12,312 nucleotides of DNA from Termitomyces sp. T153 (lineage: Eukaryota > Basidiomycota > Agaricomycetes > Agaricales > Lyophyllaceae). The stretch lies in contig JACKQL020000297.1 in NCBI GenBank assembly GCA_018296165.2, positions 1 through 12,312 on the forward strand, given 5' to 3'. The notes under the pieces are model-generated. The model saw only the letters and a program-made list of their open reading frames with translations. It did not search any database and was not told where the DNA came from. Positions 1 through 8,633 of the stretch are shown in pieces. Position numbers and translations under genes: made by a program. The first letter of the stretch is position 1. Each line of letters starts with the position of its first letter.

Positions 1-1
1 T

Positions 2-3000
2 TTTGATGCTGAAAAGCTCACTAAGTCTACTAGAAACAATCCAAAGTTTGGAATGTGCTGCTTACAAGGCCAAGTGAATTTGCCCAGACTCAAAGATGCT
101 CCACCTGAACTACTCAGCTTACTCCATGGCCACCATCCTCTCTCTGACACTTTTAAAACATATATCCGTCAATACAATGCAGCCTTTGCATTCACATCTC
201 TGGGAGTTAAAATTGATCATGCCATTACAAATGCTCCTGGACCATATAGCTTTAGGATCAATGGAGAACTCCATCATCTGACAGGTGCCTTGCTTCCTAT
301 TGAAGGTAATCATCCTGTATATGCACAACTCTACTTTTATGACCACAACCAGCAATTGGCTTTTCGTCAACAGAATAATTCCAGGTTGGATCTTCAAATA
401 ATGGCCTCTTTGCAGGATATGCTTGCTAGAGTCAATCCCTTCATTGATTTATACAAGCAAGCCAGGCAGATTATGAGAGAAGTTCCAGAAGGCCAACCAC
501 AAAGACTTTTTGTCACACTTAGAGCTGATTTTGGAGACCCACGACGCCATAATAACCCCAATGAACAGGAGGGGGTTGCAGCTATAATTCCTGGAGATGG
601 CTCAGAAGAACGATCAGATCATCGTGATATAGTCTTGCATTTGCATGGAGGTCAATTGAAGCGGATCAGTCATTTGCACCCATATTATACTCCATTGCAT
701 TATACCATTATGTTTCCAACTGGAGAGCCAGGATTTCACACAAATATTCACTCTCATTTTGGGCCAGAGAATCAACAAAGAGCACCAAAGGTCACTCAAA
801 CTGCATATTATGCATATAGACTGCAGAAAAGAACTTTAGAAGTTAATGCAGCATTACTCTGGAGTGGAAGGTTATTTCAACAATATGTTGTTGATGCATG
901 GGCTTCAAGTGAACAAAACAAGTTGAATTGGGTTCGACACAATCAGAAGAAGATCAGAGCTGAGGTTTATCAGGGAGTAGTAGATGCTGCTGCTGGAGAT
1001 GAGGCAGTTACTCCACAAAGCCATCGTGTTATTCTTCCTTCCTCCCATACTGGAAGTGAACGACAAATGCAGCAATTATTCCAGGACTCTATGGCTATCT
1101 GCAGGCATTTTGGAAAACCTGATCTCTTCTTGACTATGACTGCCAATCCAAAGTGGTCAGAAATTGAAGAAGCTCTCTTGAAGGAACCTGCAGTCAATGG
1201 AAAAAAACAAACAGCTGCTGATCGACCAGATATTGTTGCCAGAGTATTTGAACTCAGAAAAAATGCTGTGGTAAAGGAGATTAAAGAGGGTCTCTTTGGC
1301 AGCTGTGTGGCACATGTTCATACTATTGAATTCCAAAAGAGAGGACTTCCACATATGCATATCTTGATTTTTTTCCATCATCATCATAGGATACAGAATG
1401 CAGCTCATGTAGATTCTATTGTCTCAGCTCAAATACCAGATCCAGCTACTCAGCCTCATTTGTATCAGGTATTGGCTTTGTTTGAATTCTTAATCCCATT
1501 ACTTAAGTTTGTTATTAGGTTGTTACTACTAACATGGTCCATGGTCCATGTGGAGCTGCCAAACCCAATGCTAAATGCATGGTAGATGGCAAATGTTCTA
1601 AAAGATACCCAAAGGAATTTCAAGACGCTACTCAGTATGGGGAAAATGGTTATCCTCAATATGCCAGACCTGACAATGGGCGCTTTTTTGAAAAAAATGG
1701 TCATCGTTATGACAATCGTGATGTTGTCCCATACAATCCTTATCTCTCAGCCAAGTATCAATGCCACATCAATGTGGAGGTCTGTGCTTCAGTAGAAGCC
1801 ATCAAATACATTCACAAGTACATCTACAAAGGCCATGATAGGACCACTTTGGAAATTGCCAGAGACCAGGGAGACCAGAGGGATGAAATTAAAGAACACT
1901 TAGATGCCAGATACATTTCTGCAGCTGAATCATGCTGGCACATCTTTGAATTCAACATGCATGGAGAATATCCTCCTGTGTATCGATTACCTGTCCATTT
2001 GGAAGGCCAGCATGAAGTTTACTTCCAGGATAATGAACCTTTGGAGATTGTAGCTGCCAGGCCTAATGCAGACAAGACTGCACTTACTGCTTGGTTTGAA
2101 GCCAATGCCAGATTCCCTAATAACAACACCACTTATCAGAGCTTTCCAACCAAGTTTGTCTATGAAGCTTCTAAAAGAAGTTGGAAGGAGAGGCAAAGAG
2201 GAACAGCTATTGGAAGGATGTACTTTGCTTCACCCAGACAGGGAGAAAGGTTCTACCTTAGGATGCTCCTGACAGTTGTGATGAATGCAAAATCATGGGC
2301 TGACCTTAGGACAGTCAATGGCCACACCTATCCTACTTACAAAGAGGCATGCAAGGCCCTTGGCCTTTTGGAAGATGATGCAGAATGGAGGCAATGTCTT
2401 GCTGAAGCTGCTCCAATCCAATCAGGATCAGCTCTTAGACAGCTCTTTTGCACTATCCTATTTCACTGTGCTCCTACCACTCCAGAGGCTCTATGGAATG
2501 AATTCAAGCACTCTATTTGTGATGATCTTAGACACAGATTGGAGAATATCCAGCAGTACAGAGATAGAGTCTTTACTGATGAAGATGTTTATGACTATGG
2601 CCTTCATCTGATCAATGACAACTTGAAGAATTTTGGCAAGACTCTTCAAGACTTTCCCAACATGCCAGAACCTCAACAAGTTTGGAATGTCATTCCAGGT
2701 AAGCCAGCCATTGTATAGAGAATTGACTCTAGGACTGATCAAACAATTTTAGGCAATAGACTTTTGCAAGAAGAAACAGATTATGACATTGAGGAGTTGA
2801 AGAGAAGGGTGGATGAAAACAAGGCCAGGTTTAATGGTGAACAACTGGGAGCCTTCAATGAAGTTATGGACTCTGTGGACAACAACTTGGGCAAGATGAT
2901 ATTCATTCACAGTGCAGGTGGATGTGGCAAAACATTTGTGTGCAACACTTTGGCTTCTGCTGTTCGGTCCAATGGAGATGTGGCATTATGTGTAGCATCA

Positions 3001-4227
3001 TCTGGGATTGCTGCCTTATTGCTGGAGGGTGGTAGAACTGCACATTCAAGGTTTAAAATCCCCATTCCTGCTCTAGATACATCCATTGCCAATATCAAAA
3101 GAGGAACTCAGTTGTCTCAACTCTTACTCCAGACCAAAGTTGTCATCTGGGATGAAGTCCCAATGCAACACAAAAATGCCATTGACTCTGTGGATCGAGG
3201 GTTCAGAGACATCCTGGAGAAGGATGTTCCTTTTGGTGGAGTGACTGTGGTGTTTGGAGGAGATTTTAGGCAAACTCTCCCAGTTATCCAACGAGGACTC
3301 AGGCAGCAGATGATTGCTGCTTCACTCAAAAGAGGAAGACTTTGGGATCAGATTCAAGTTCACTATTTGGTTCAAAACATGAGATTGGATCAGACTCCTG
3401 ATAATGCTGCTCATGCAGCATGGTTGTTAGATGTTGGTGCTGGAAAAAATCTTGGGCCTGGAGAAACAGTACAACTTCCTGCAACTATGATCTGTGATGA
3501 CAGTTCTATCAAAGGATTAATCTCTTCCACTTATCCTCATATTAATCACTATCAAGATGATCAGTATTACCTGGACCGAACCATTCTTTCTGGCAAGAAC
3601 TCTGATATAGAGGATATCAACTCAGAGGTTCTACAGAAATATCTAGGAGAAGAGAAGGTTATGCAGAGTGCAGACTCTGTCATGTCTAATGATGGAAATG
3701 TGAATGACCTGACATTGTATCCAATGGAATACCTCAACTCTTTGAAAGCCAGTAATTTGCCTTTAGCTAAATTGGCTCTAAAGATTGGTGTTCCTGTCAT
3801 GCTGCTCAGGAATCTTGATACAACCAAAGGACTTTGCAATGGGACAAGAATGATTGTCACCCACATCAGCACTAGAGTTCTCAGATGTCGGATCATCAGT
3901 GGGGATGCCAAGTTTGCAGGATCAATTGTTTTGATTCCAAGAATCAACATGGATGTCTCTGAAGAGGATTTGCCAATTCCATTGCGCAGGAGACAATTCC
4001 CAGTTCGATTGGCCTTTGCTATGACAATCAACAAGTCTCAGGGTCAATCAGTCAAGCATGTTGGATTGGACCTTCGATCAGGAGTTTTTTCACATGGCCA
4101 ACTTTATGTTGCACTCTCTCGGTGCACATCAGGAGATCGTATCAAAGTGATTTTGGACCCAGAAAACACATCAAGAAAGACTGCAAATATTGTCTATCAG
4201 GAAATCCTGAATGGTTTACAAATGTAA
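2..4227 (+). CDS. Helitron Rep-helicase transposase (5'-partial, three visible exons)
   Basis: This protein nicks and joins single-stranded DNA ends and unwinds DNA for rolling-circle transposition. The exons are 2-1468, 1519-2698 and 2753-4227, giving 1373 visible residues with no internal stop after splicing. In partial numbering, the Helitron N-terminal region begins just after a CxxC zinc motif (still present in element 3) and includes GMCCLQGQV. Rep motif FGKPDLFLTMTANPKW is followed by the HUH-type metal site in KRGLPHMHI (H451, H453). The double-tyrosine motif YIHKYIYKGHD has Y586 and Y590. The PIF1 helicase has Walker A AGGCGKT (K942), Walker B IWDEVP (D1016, E1017), GGDFRQTLP, a TINKSQGQS motif and YVALSR. 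All key residues are present, so the product may be active. Codons at 2-4 are in frame with element 3, so the gene continues left of the window. The full length is probably near 1.8 thousand residues. Splicing of a third intron at the stop codon would change the last residue and add one (NGLQM to NGLQIT). Confidence 0.9.
1469..1518 (+). other. Intron 1 of the element 1 transposase (50 bp, phase 0)
   Basis: It starts GTATTGG and ends TTATTAG. Removing it shifts the reading from frame 2 to frame 1 and joins PHLYQ to VVTTNMVHGPCGAA, restoring the conserved Helitron HGPCG region. Read through, the same stretch gives a leucine-rich nonsense tail ending at 1585. A frameshift in an intronless gene is the alternative, but the GT..AG ends, the size and the exact protein continuity favour an intron. 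Confidence 0.85.
2699..2752 (+). other. Intron 2 of the element 1 transposase (54 bp, phase 1)
   Basis: It starts GTAAGCC, has a possible branch site around GACTGATC and ends AATTTTAG. It is a multiple of three and contains an in-frame TAG at 2716-2718, so without splicing the protein would stop between the Rep and helicase halves. Splicing gives VIPGNRLLQEETDYD, which matches the usual Helitron spacing and wording before the helicase. The downstream open frame has no ATG start of its own (only a TTG at 2764), which argues against a separate helicase gene. Confidence 0.87.
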
Positions 4228-4490
4228 GTGTGACTTTTGTTGGATTCAGGCAACAAATTGCTAACTTCTATGAACTTCAGCACCTAATGTATATAGTTGG
4301 ACCATGTAGTATAGATATTCTCAATGGTTTACAAATGTAAGTGTGACCATTTAAGAATTGCTTGGTTAGTACTAACTTTTATAATTTTCAGCATCTCTAA
4401 TAGATACCAGTGGACATTGTAGTATTTTGTTAATAATGTAATATAGATACATGATTGGTTTATAGATGAAATCTCAGTGTATTGAATGGT
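4211..4490 (+). repeat. Tandem repeat at gene end, two intact units and one decayed, each intact unit holding an intron
   Basis: A segment starting ATGGTTTACAAATGTAAGTG at 4211 is repeated at 4324, 113 bp later, with a decayed third start near 4454. Unit 1 contains a canonical intron at 4224-4280 (GTAAGT, branch GCTAAC, CTTCAG, 57 bp) whose 5' splice site overlaps the stop codon. Unit 2 contains an intron at 4337-4391 (GTAAGT, perfect TACTAAC at 4370-4376, TTTTCAG, 55 bp) lying wholly downstream of the stop. The text after each intron (CACCTAATG.. and CATCTCTAATAG..) is also related. The third unit has lost its 5' splice site. The same layout is kept in element 2. Confidence 0.75.
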
Positions 4491-4525
4491 AAGAGAAAAG
4501 CAACACTTGGTCAACAAAATACAAA

Positions 4526-4861
4526 GACCTAACCGAATGAAGTGAGGTTGGGTCTGGGACTTAGCATTGAGTTAGAAATACAAAGACCTAACCGAACGAA
4601 GTGAGGTTGGGTCTGGGATGAAGCATTGAGTTAGAAATACAAAGACCTAACCGAACGAAGTGAGGTTGGGTCTGGGATGAAGCATTGAGTTAGAAATACA
4701 AAGACCTAACCGAACGAAGTGAGGTTGGGTCTGGGATAAAGCACTGAGTTAGAAATACAAAGACCTAACCGAACGAAGTGAGGTTGGGTCTGGGATGAAG
4801 CATTGAGTAGAATATCGAGGACCTAACCGAACGAAGTGAGGTTGGGTCTGGGATGAAGCAA
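4526..4861 (+). repeat. Hairpin minisatellite array, element 1 (6 units, 59 bp)
   Basis: Units start GACCTAACCGAACGAAGTGA at 4526, 4585, 4644, 4703, 4762 and 4820. The spacing is 59 bp, then 58 bp before the last unit. Each unit can fold with stem GACCTAACC against GGTTGGGTC (9 pairs, one G.T) around an 11-nt loop. The rest of the unit is a spacer of the type CTGGGATGAAGCATTGAGTT. The last spacer differs (GAGTAGAATATCGAG) and this variant is also terminal in elements 2 and 3. Arrays of minisatellite units near the 3' end are known from Helentron/DINE-1-type relatives. The role here is unknown. Confidence 0.95.
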
Positions 4862-4899
4862 GAGCTACAGGCCCGTGCCGAAGGCACGGGGCGTAGCTC
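4862..4899 (+). other. Helitron 3' terminal hairpin, element 1
   Basis: This 38-nt dyad has outer arms GAGCTAC/GTAGCTC (7 bp), a one-base bulge, then inner arms GGCCCGTGCC/GGCACGGGGC with one mismatch, around the loop GAA. It lies directly after the array, and 8 nt separate the inner stem from the end of CTCG at 4897-4900. Helitrons carry such a hairpin just before their 3' end, where it acts as the transposition terminator. The position and GC-richness against an AT-rich background support that role here. The element boundary is an inference. Confidence 0.75.
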
Positions 4900-4902
4900 G
4901 TA

Positions 4903-5271
4903 TCTATATATTATGCGACGACGGACGTGGGAATGTGGCTGCGCCTATGCGACGACTTTTCTGCTGACTAAAATTTGTCAGCGCTGACAAATGCTGACAA
5001 ATTTCAACCCTTTTATGGTAACAGGCTGTTTTGCTGCTCTTCAGATGCATTTTTTCCAAAAAAAAAAATACAGTAGACAACTTTAATACATCTTTTGACT
5101 ATGTGTGAAAGGTGCCAGACTTGATATTTCAGGCAATGTTTCACTATTTTCAGCTTTTTTTGGGAATTACCTATGTGTGGAACACTTCTAGCTGTTTTTT
5201 GAGAAAGGAACATGTCCCATGCATGTATTTCTTATCAAAAAAAGTTCAGAACAATGAATTTATTATCAAAA
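4903..5271 (+). other. 5' module of element 2, non-coding
   Basis: No credible gene is present. The stretch holds TATGCGACGAC at 4912-4922 and 4946-4956, then the dyad GCTGACTAAAATTTGTCAGC (4963-4982), followed by two further GCTGACAAAT-like copies. A T-run/CC/A-run stretch comes next (TTTTTTCCAAAAAA near 5049-5070), then text shared with element 4 up to ATCAAAAA just before 5272. It probably contains the left end and promoter region of this copy. No transcription start can be assigned. Confidence 0.6.
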
Positions 5272-6408
5272 AATATCAAAAGATGAACTCAATTGTCTCA
5301 ACTCTTACTCCAGACCAAAGTTGTCATCTGGGATGAAGTCCCAATGCAACACAAAAAAGCCATTGACTCTGTGGATCAAGGGTTCAGAGACATCCTGGAG
5401 AAAGATGTTCCTTTTGGTGGAGTGACTGTAGTGTTTGGGGGAGATTTTTAGCAAACTCTCCCAGTTATTCAACGAGGACTCAGGCAGCAGATAATTGCTG
5501 CTTCACTCAAAAGGGGAAGACTTTGGGATCAGATTCAAGTCCACTACTTGGTTCAAAACATGAGATTGGATCAGACTCCTGATAACATTGCTCATGCAGC
5601 TTGGTTATTGGATGTTGGTGCTGGAAAAAACCTTGGGCCTGGAGAAACAGTACAACTTCCAGAAACTATGATCTGTGATGACAATTCTGTCACTGGATTG
5701 ATCTCTTCCACTTATCCTCATATTGATCACCATCAAGATGATCAGTATTATCTGGACCATACCATCCTTTCTGGCAAGAACTCTGATGTAGAGGATATCA
5801 ACTCTGAAGTTCTGCAGAAATGTCCAAGAGAAGAGAAAATCTTGCAGAGTGCAGACTCTATTATATCTGATGATGGGAATCCTAATGGCCTTGGATTGTA
5901 TCCAATGGAATACCTCAACTCTCTCAGAGCCAGCAGTTTGCCTTTGGCTAAATTGGCTCTGAAGATTGGTGTTCCTGTCATGCTGCTCAGGAATCTTGAT
6001 ACAACCAAAGGACTTTGCAATGGGACAAGAATGATTGTCACTCACATCAGCACCAGAGTTCTCAGATGTAGGATCATCAGTGGAGATGCCAAGTTTGCAG
6101 GATCAATTGTTTTGATTCCAAGAATCAACATGGATGTGTCTGAAGAAGATTTGCCAATTCCATTGTGCAGGAGACAATTCCCAGTTCGATTGGCCTTTGC
6201 TATGACAATCAACAAGTCTCAGGGTCAATCAGTCAAGCATGTTGGATTGGACCTTCGATTAGGAGTTTTTTCACATGGCCAACTTTATGTTGCACTCTCA
6301 CGGTGCACATCAGGAGATCGTATCAAAGTCATCTTGGACCCAGAAAACACATCAAGAAAGACTGCAAATATTGTCTATCAGGAAATCTTGAATGGTTTAC
6401 AAATGTAA
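5272..6408 (+). pseudogene. Truncated Helitron helicase (element 2)
   Basis: It matches element 1 from 3091 to 4227 with no net length change (constant offset of 2181 bp). It retains Walker B IWDEVP, GGDF, the C-terminal LDTTKGLCNGTRM, TINKSQGQS and YVALSR motifs. Walker A and motif Ia are absent. Two nonsense codons interrupt the frame: TGA at 5284-5286 (GGA in element 1) and TAG at 5449-5451 (AGG in element 1, in GGDFRQ). Downstream the frame is open to 6408, with many synonymous differences and a few replacements, for example R to C in PLCRRQF through a CpG-to-TpG change. No ATG-started product would have helicase activity. Confidence 0.9.
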
Positions 6409-6680
6409 GTGTGAGTTTTGTTGGATTTAAGCAAAAAATTGCTAACTTCTATGAACTTCAGCACCTAATGTCTATAGCTGGACTATGTAGTATAGATATT
6501 CTTAATGGTTTACAAATGTAAGTGTGACAGTTTAAATAATTGGTTGCTTAGTACTAACTTTTATAATTTAATTTTCAGCATCTCTAATATATACCAGTGG
6601 ACATTGTAGTATTTTGTTCATAATGTAATATAGATACATGATTGGTTTATAGATGAAATCTCAGTGTATTGAATTGTAAG
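6392..6680 (+). repeat. Duplicated intron module at gene end, element 2
   Basis: This is the same layout as in element 1. One intron lies at 6405-6461 (57 bp, GTAAGT, branch GCTAAC, CTTCAG) and a second at 6518-6578 (61 bp, GTAAGT, TACTAAC at 6552-6558, TTTTCAG). The 5' splice sites are again 113 bp apart. The splice signals survive although the coding part has nonsense codons. The second intron has grown by a TAATT-type insertion before the 3' splice site. Confidence 0.7.
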
Positions 6681-6712
6681 AGAAAAGCAACACTTGGTCA
6701 ACAAAATACAAA

Positions 6713-7280
6713 GACCTAACTGAACAAAGTGAGGTTGGGTCTGGGACTTAGCATTGAGTTTGAAATACAAAGACCTAACCGAACGAAGTGAGGTTGGGTC
6801 TGGGATGAAGCATTAAGTTTGAAATACAAGGACCTAACCGAACAAAGTGAGGTTGGGTCTGGAAATTAGCATTGAGTTTGAAATACAAAGACCTAACCGA
6901 ACGAAGTGAGGTTGGGTCTGGGATGAAGCATTAAGTTTGAAATACAAGGACCTAACCGAACAAAGTGAGGTTGGGTCTGGAAATTAGCATTGAGTTTGAA
7001 ATACAAAGACCTAACCGAACGAAGTGAGGTTGGGTCTGGGATGAAGCATTAAGTTTGAAATACAAGGACCTAACCGAACAAAGTGAGGTTGGGTCTGGGA
7101 ATGAGCATTAAGTTTGAAATACAAAGACCTAACCGAACGAAGTGAGGTTGGGTCTGGGATGAAGCATTAAGTTTGATATACAAGGACCTAACCGAACGAA
7201 GTGAGGTTGGGTTTGGGATGAAGCATTGAGTAGAATATCGAGGACCTAACCGAACGAAGTGAGGTTGGGTCTGGGATGAG
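6713..7280 (+). repeat. Hairpin minisatellite array, element 2 (10 units)
   Basis: Units start at 6713, 6772, 6831, 6890, 6949, 7008, 7067, 7126, 7185 and 7243. The spacing is 59 bp, with 58 bp before the last. From 6772 to about 7067 two unit types alternate: spacer GGATGAAGCATTAAG with loop GAACGAAG, and spacer GGAAATTAGCATTGAG with loop GAACAAAG. This makes a 118-bp higher-order repeat. Stem halves GACCTAACC and GGTTGGGTC are nearly invariant. The last spacer is the terminal GAGTAGAATATCGAG type. Confidence 0.95.
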
Positions 7281-7284
7281 GCAA

Positions 7285-7290
7285 GAGCTC
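7285..7290 (+). other. Collapsed 3' terminal hairpin of element 2
   Basis: Elements 1 and 3 have a 38-nt hairpin here, but element 2 has only GAGCTC, in the same context (GGATGAGGCAA before it, TCTATA two bases after it). In the intact form AGCT occurs near both outer edges of the hairpin. A deletion between those two AGCT copies would leave exactly GAGCTC. Loss by slippage across the hairpin is the simplest explanation. Confidence 0.7.
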
Positions 7291-7292
7291 AA

Positions 7293-7594
7293 TCTATAAT
7301 ATATGCGACGACTCCTGGGAAAGTGGCTGTGCGCTCTATATATGCGACGACTTTGGATTGTGCTGACTAAAATTTGTCAGCTGCTGACCAAGAACCTTCC
7401 TTTTTGGGCAGCTTGGCTATTTTTCGCACTTGGAACAGATTTTTTCCAAAAAAAATTATAGTATACAACTTTACTGAATATACACTATCTTTTGACCATG
7501 TGTAAAACATGCCAAATAGCCTGCATGTGTGAAACAGGCCAAACGCGATTTAGTGGACACTGTTTTTCACGCCTCGCGCGTTTTTTGACACAAC
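7293..7594 (+). promoter_or_regulatory. 5' module and likely promoter/leader of element 3
   Basis: It holds TATGCGACGAC at 7302-7312 and 7341-7351, the dyad GCTGACTAAAATTTGTCAGC at 7362-7381, and the TTTTTTCCAAAAAA stretch near 7440-7453. The last 60-90 bases are unusually rich in CpG for the window (AACGCGATTT, CTCGCGCGTTTT). A small open frame from ATG 7498 overlaps the chosen start in another frame and may be an upstream ORF or chance. No TATA box can be assigned with confidence, although TATATA occurs near 7337. Confidence 0.5.
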
Positions 7595-7647
7595 ATGACC
7601 AAACAATGGGCATTTCCGAAGTTGTGGAAAGGAGGCCACACGACAAA

Positions 7648-7804
7648 GTATGTTTCGTCACATCTATTGATTGATTGATGTTGACTAACAAGTTTATTAG
7701 TAACTCCTTAACCACATTAAGCTATTGATACATCAAATATCGCATCATGCAAGTCAATTTTAATGGTTTTTGACTGTTAAATTGCTTAACAATGGATGTT
7801 ATAG
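7648..7804 (+). other. Predicted intron 1 of the element 3 gene (157 bp)
   Basis: It starts GTATGTTT, has branch-like GCTTAAC about 20 bases before the end, and closes with GTTATAG. It splits a lysine codon (AA|G) and connects an ATG-started 17-codon exon in frame to the long reading frame. That frame otherwise has no ATG start near its 5' end. It is longer than the other introns here. Evidence is from splice signals and frame only. Confidence 0.6.
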
Positions 7805-8123
7805 GCAACCACCTACTACTCCTGGAAGCCAAAGGCAACAAGCTAGGAATCAAAGGAGACTTGAACAGTTACAAATGACAGATCCTGACAATTGTCGAGC
7901 AAATAGAAACAATAGATCTTTGGAACAGATCAATACTGTGGTTGTTCCACCACTTCAATTTGGGCCTGGGGGTATGGGAACTGGGGGTATTAATCAATCT
8001 ATGGGATCTGGGGGTATGGGATCTGAGGGTTTGAGGCTTAATCACCAAGCTATAGCCACCACTTCTAGCTCTTCAGGAAGACCTATTAGGCAGCCAGTTG
8101 CTGCTGCTGATCCATTTTCCATA

Positions 8124-8435
8124 GTGATCCCTGAAACTGTTTTGCCTGAAGGATGGGATGCTCCTTTGCAGAATCCCATTCCTAGAATGGTGCCTCCTCC
8201 ACTTGCTCCTCCACTTAGAAGAGTGAGAAAAGTTCCTATGGAGAATTCTATGCCCATCATGATGCCATCTCTATCTGTTGTACATGGAAGGGACAATAGG
8301 CTCAATCAGCCCACTATTGCTCAACCTACAGTGATCATTCCTCAAACTATTTTGCCTGAAGGATGGAATGCTCCTTTACAGCATCCTATACCCAGAATGG
8401 TGCCTCTTCTACCTGCTCCTGCACTTAGAAGAATC
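8124..8435 (+). repeat. Internal coding duplication, proline-rich segment (207 bp offset)
   Basis: About 105 bases at 8124-8228 recur at 8331-8435. Both encode VIP(E/Q)T(V/I)LPEGW(D/N)APLQ followed by (N/H)PIPRMVP and a proline/leucine tail ending in LRR(V/I)R. The duplication lies in a low-complexity N-terminal region without a recognised domain. Confidence 0.8.
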
Positions 8436-8633
8436 AGACCTGCTCCATCTCCCCCTGCTCCTAATGTTGCTCAGGAGATGGAAAACTACCACATCAGACA
8501 TGAACAAGCATTGGCTGTATTAGAAGAGCAACAAAGGCTGAGACAAGAGCAGGACAGGCAGCAGGCATTAGCTATTTTGAGCCAGGAAAGACAGGAAAGA
8601 GCAAGACAGGAAGAAGAGCTATTCAGAGCAGAG

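Larger units (their letters stand above)
1..4900 (+). mobile_element. Helitron element 1, near-complete, left end outside window
   Basis: This is an autonomous-type rolling-circle transposon. It contains a Rep-helicase gene (2-4227), a 3' region with duplicated introns, six 59-bp hairpin units (4526-4861) and a GC-rich hairpin (4862-4899). I place the right end at CTCG (4897-4900), 8 nt beyond the GC-rich inner stem. That is where canonical Helitrons carry CTRR, so CTCG would be a variant. The end is inferred from that geometry and from the fact that the sequence starting TCTATATATT at 4903 recurs at the start of elements 2, 3 and 4. The left end, start codon and promoter are not in the window. 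By comparison with element 3, about 1.4 kb of coding sequence lies upstream. Confidence 0.8.
4903..7290 (+). mobile_element. Helitron element 2, internally deleted (5' module joined to helicase)
   Basis: It starts TCTATATATTATGCGACGAC two bases after the inferred end of element 1. A 5' module (4903-5271) is followed by helicase coding sequence matching element 1 from 3091 onward, the same 3' region, ten hairpin units and GAGCTC at 7285-7290. The first exon, N-terminal domain, Rep domain and helicase motifs I and Ia are missing. It cannot make transposase but keeps most terminal sequence. An alternative reading is a 5'-truncated copy inserted into a flank of element 1. Homology of 4903-5271 to 10286-10770 argues for a shared 5' module instead. 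Confidence 0.65.

Noticed and set aside
1465..1585. C-terminal end of a 510-residue protein read through intron 1
   Set aside because: The tail is leucine-rich nonsense over a GT..AG intron, and the family motif HGPCG continues in the other frame.
3567..4034. Antisense open frames opposite the helicase
   Set aside because: They are shadows of a strongly coding + strand. The similar one in element 2 has the same origin.
2764..4227. Separate PIF1 helicase gene
   Set aside because: The frame would start at TTG. It is in the same frame as the Rep half and joined to it by a good 54-bp intron, as in known Helitron fusion proteins.
4122..4340. Short + frame ORFs over the gene end (also 6165-6521)
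   Set aside because: They read the helicase C-terminus in another frame and run through the introns.
4526..4861. CRISPR-like array
   Set aside because: The intervals between the 29-nt hairpins are repeated too, so these are whole 59-bp minisatellite units, and the context is a eukaryotic transposon.
5112..5336. Small gene of 74 residues in the element 2 5' module
   Set aside because: It has no ATG-supported or family-like content, crosses the junction at 5272, and is not kept open in element 4.
5548..6408. Independent 286-residue gene in element 2
   Set aside because: It starts at a TTG and is simply the open remainder of the truncated helicase after the TAG at 5449.
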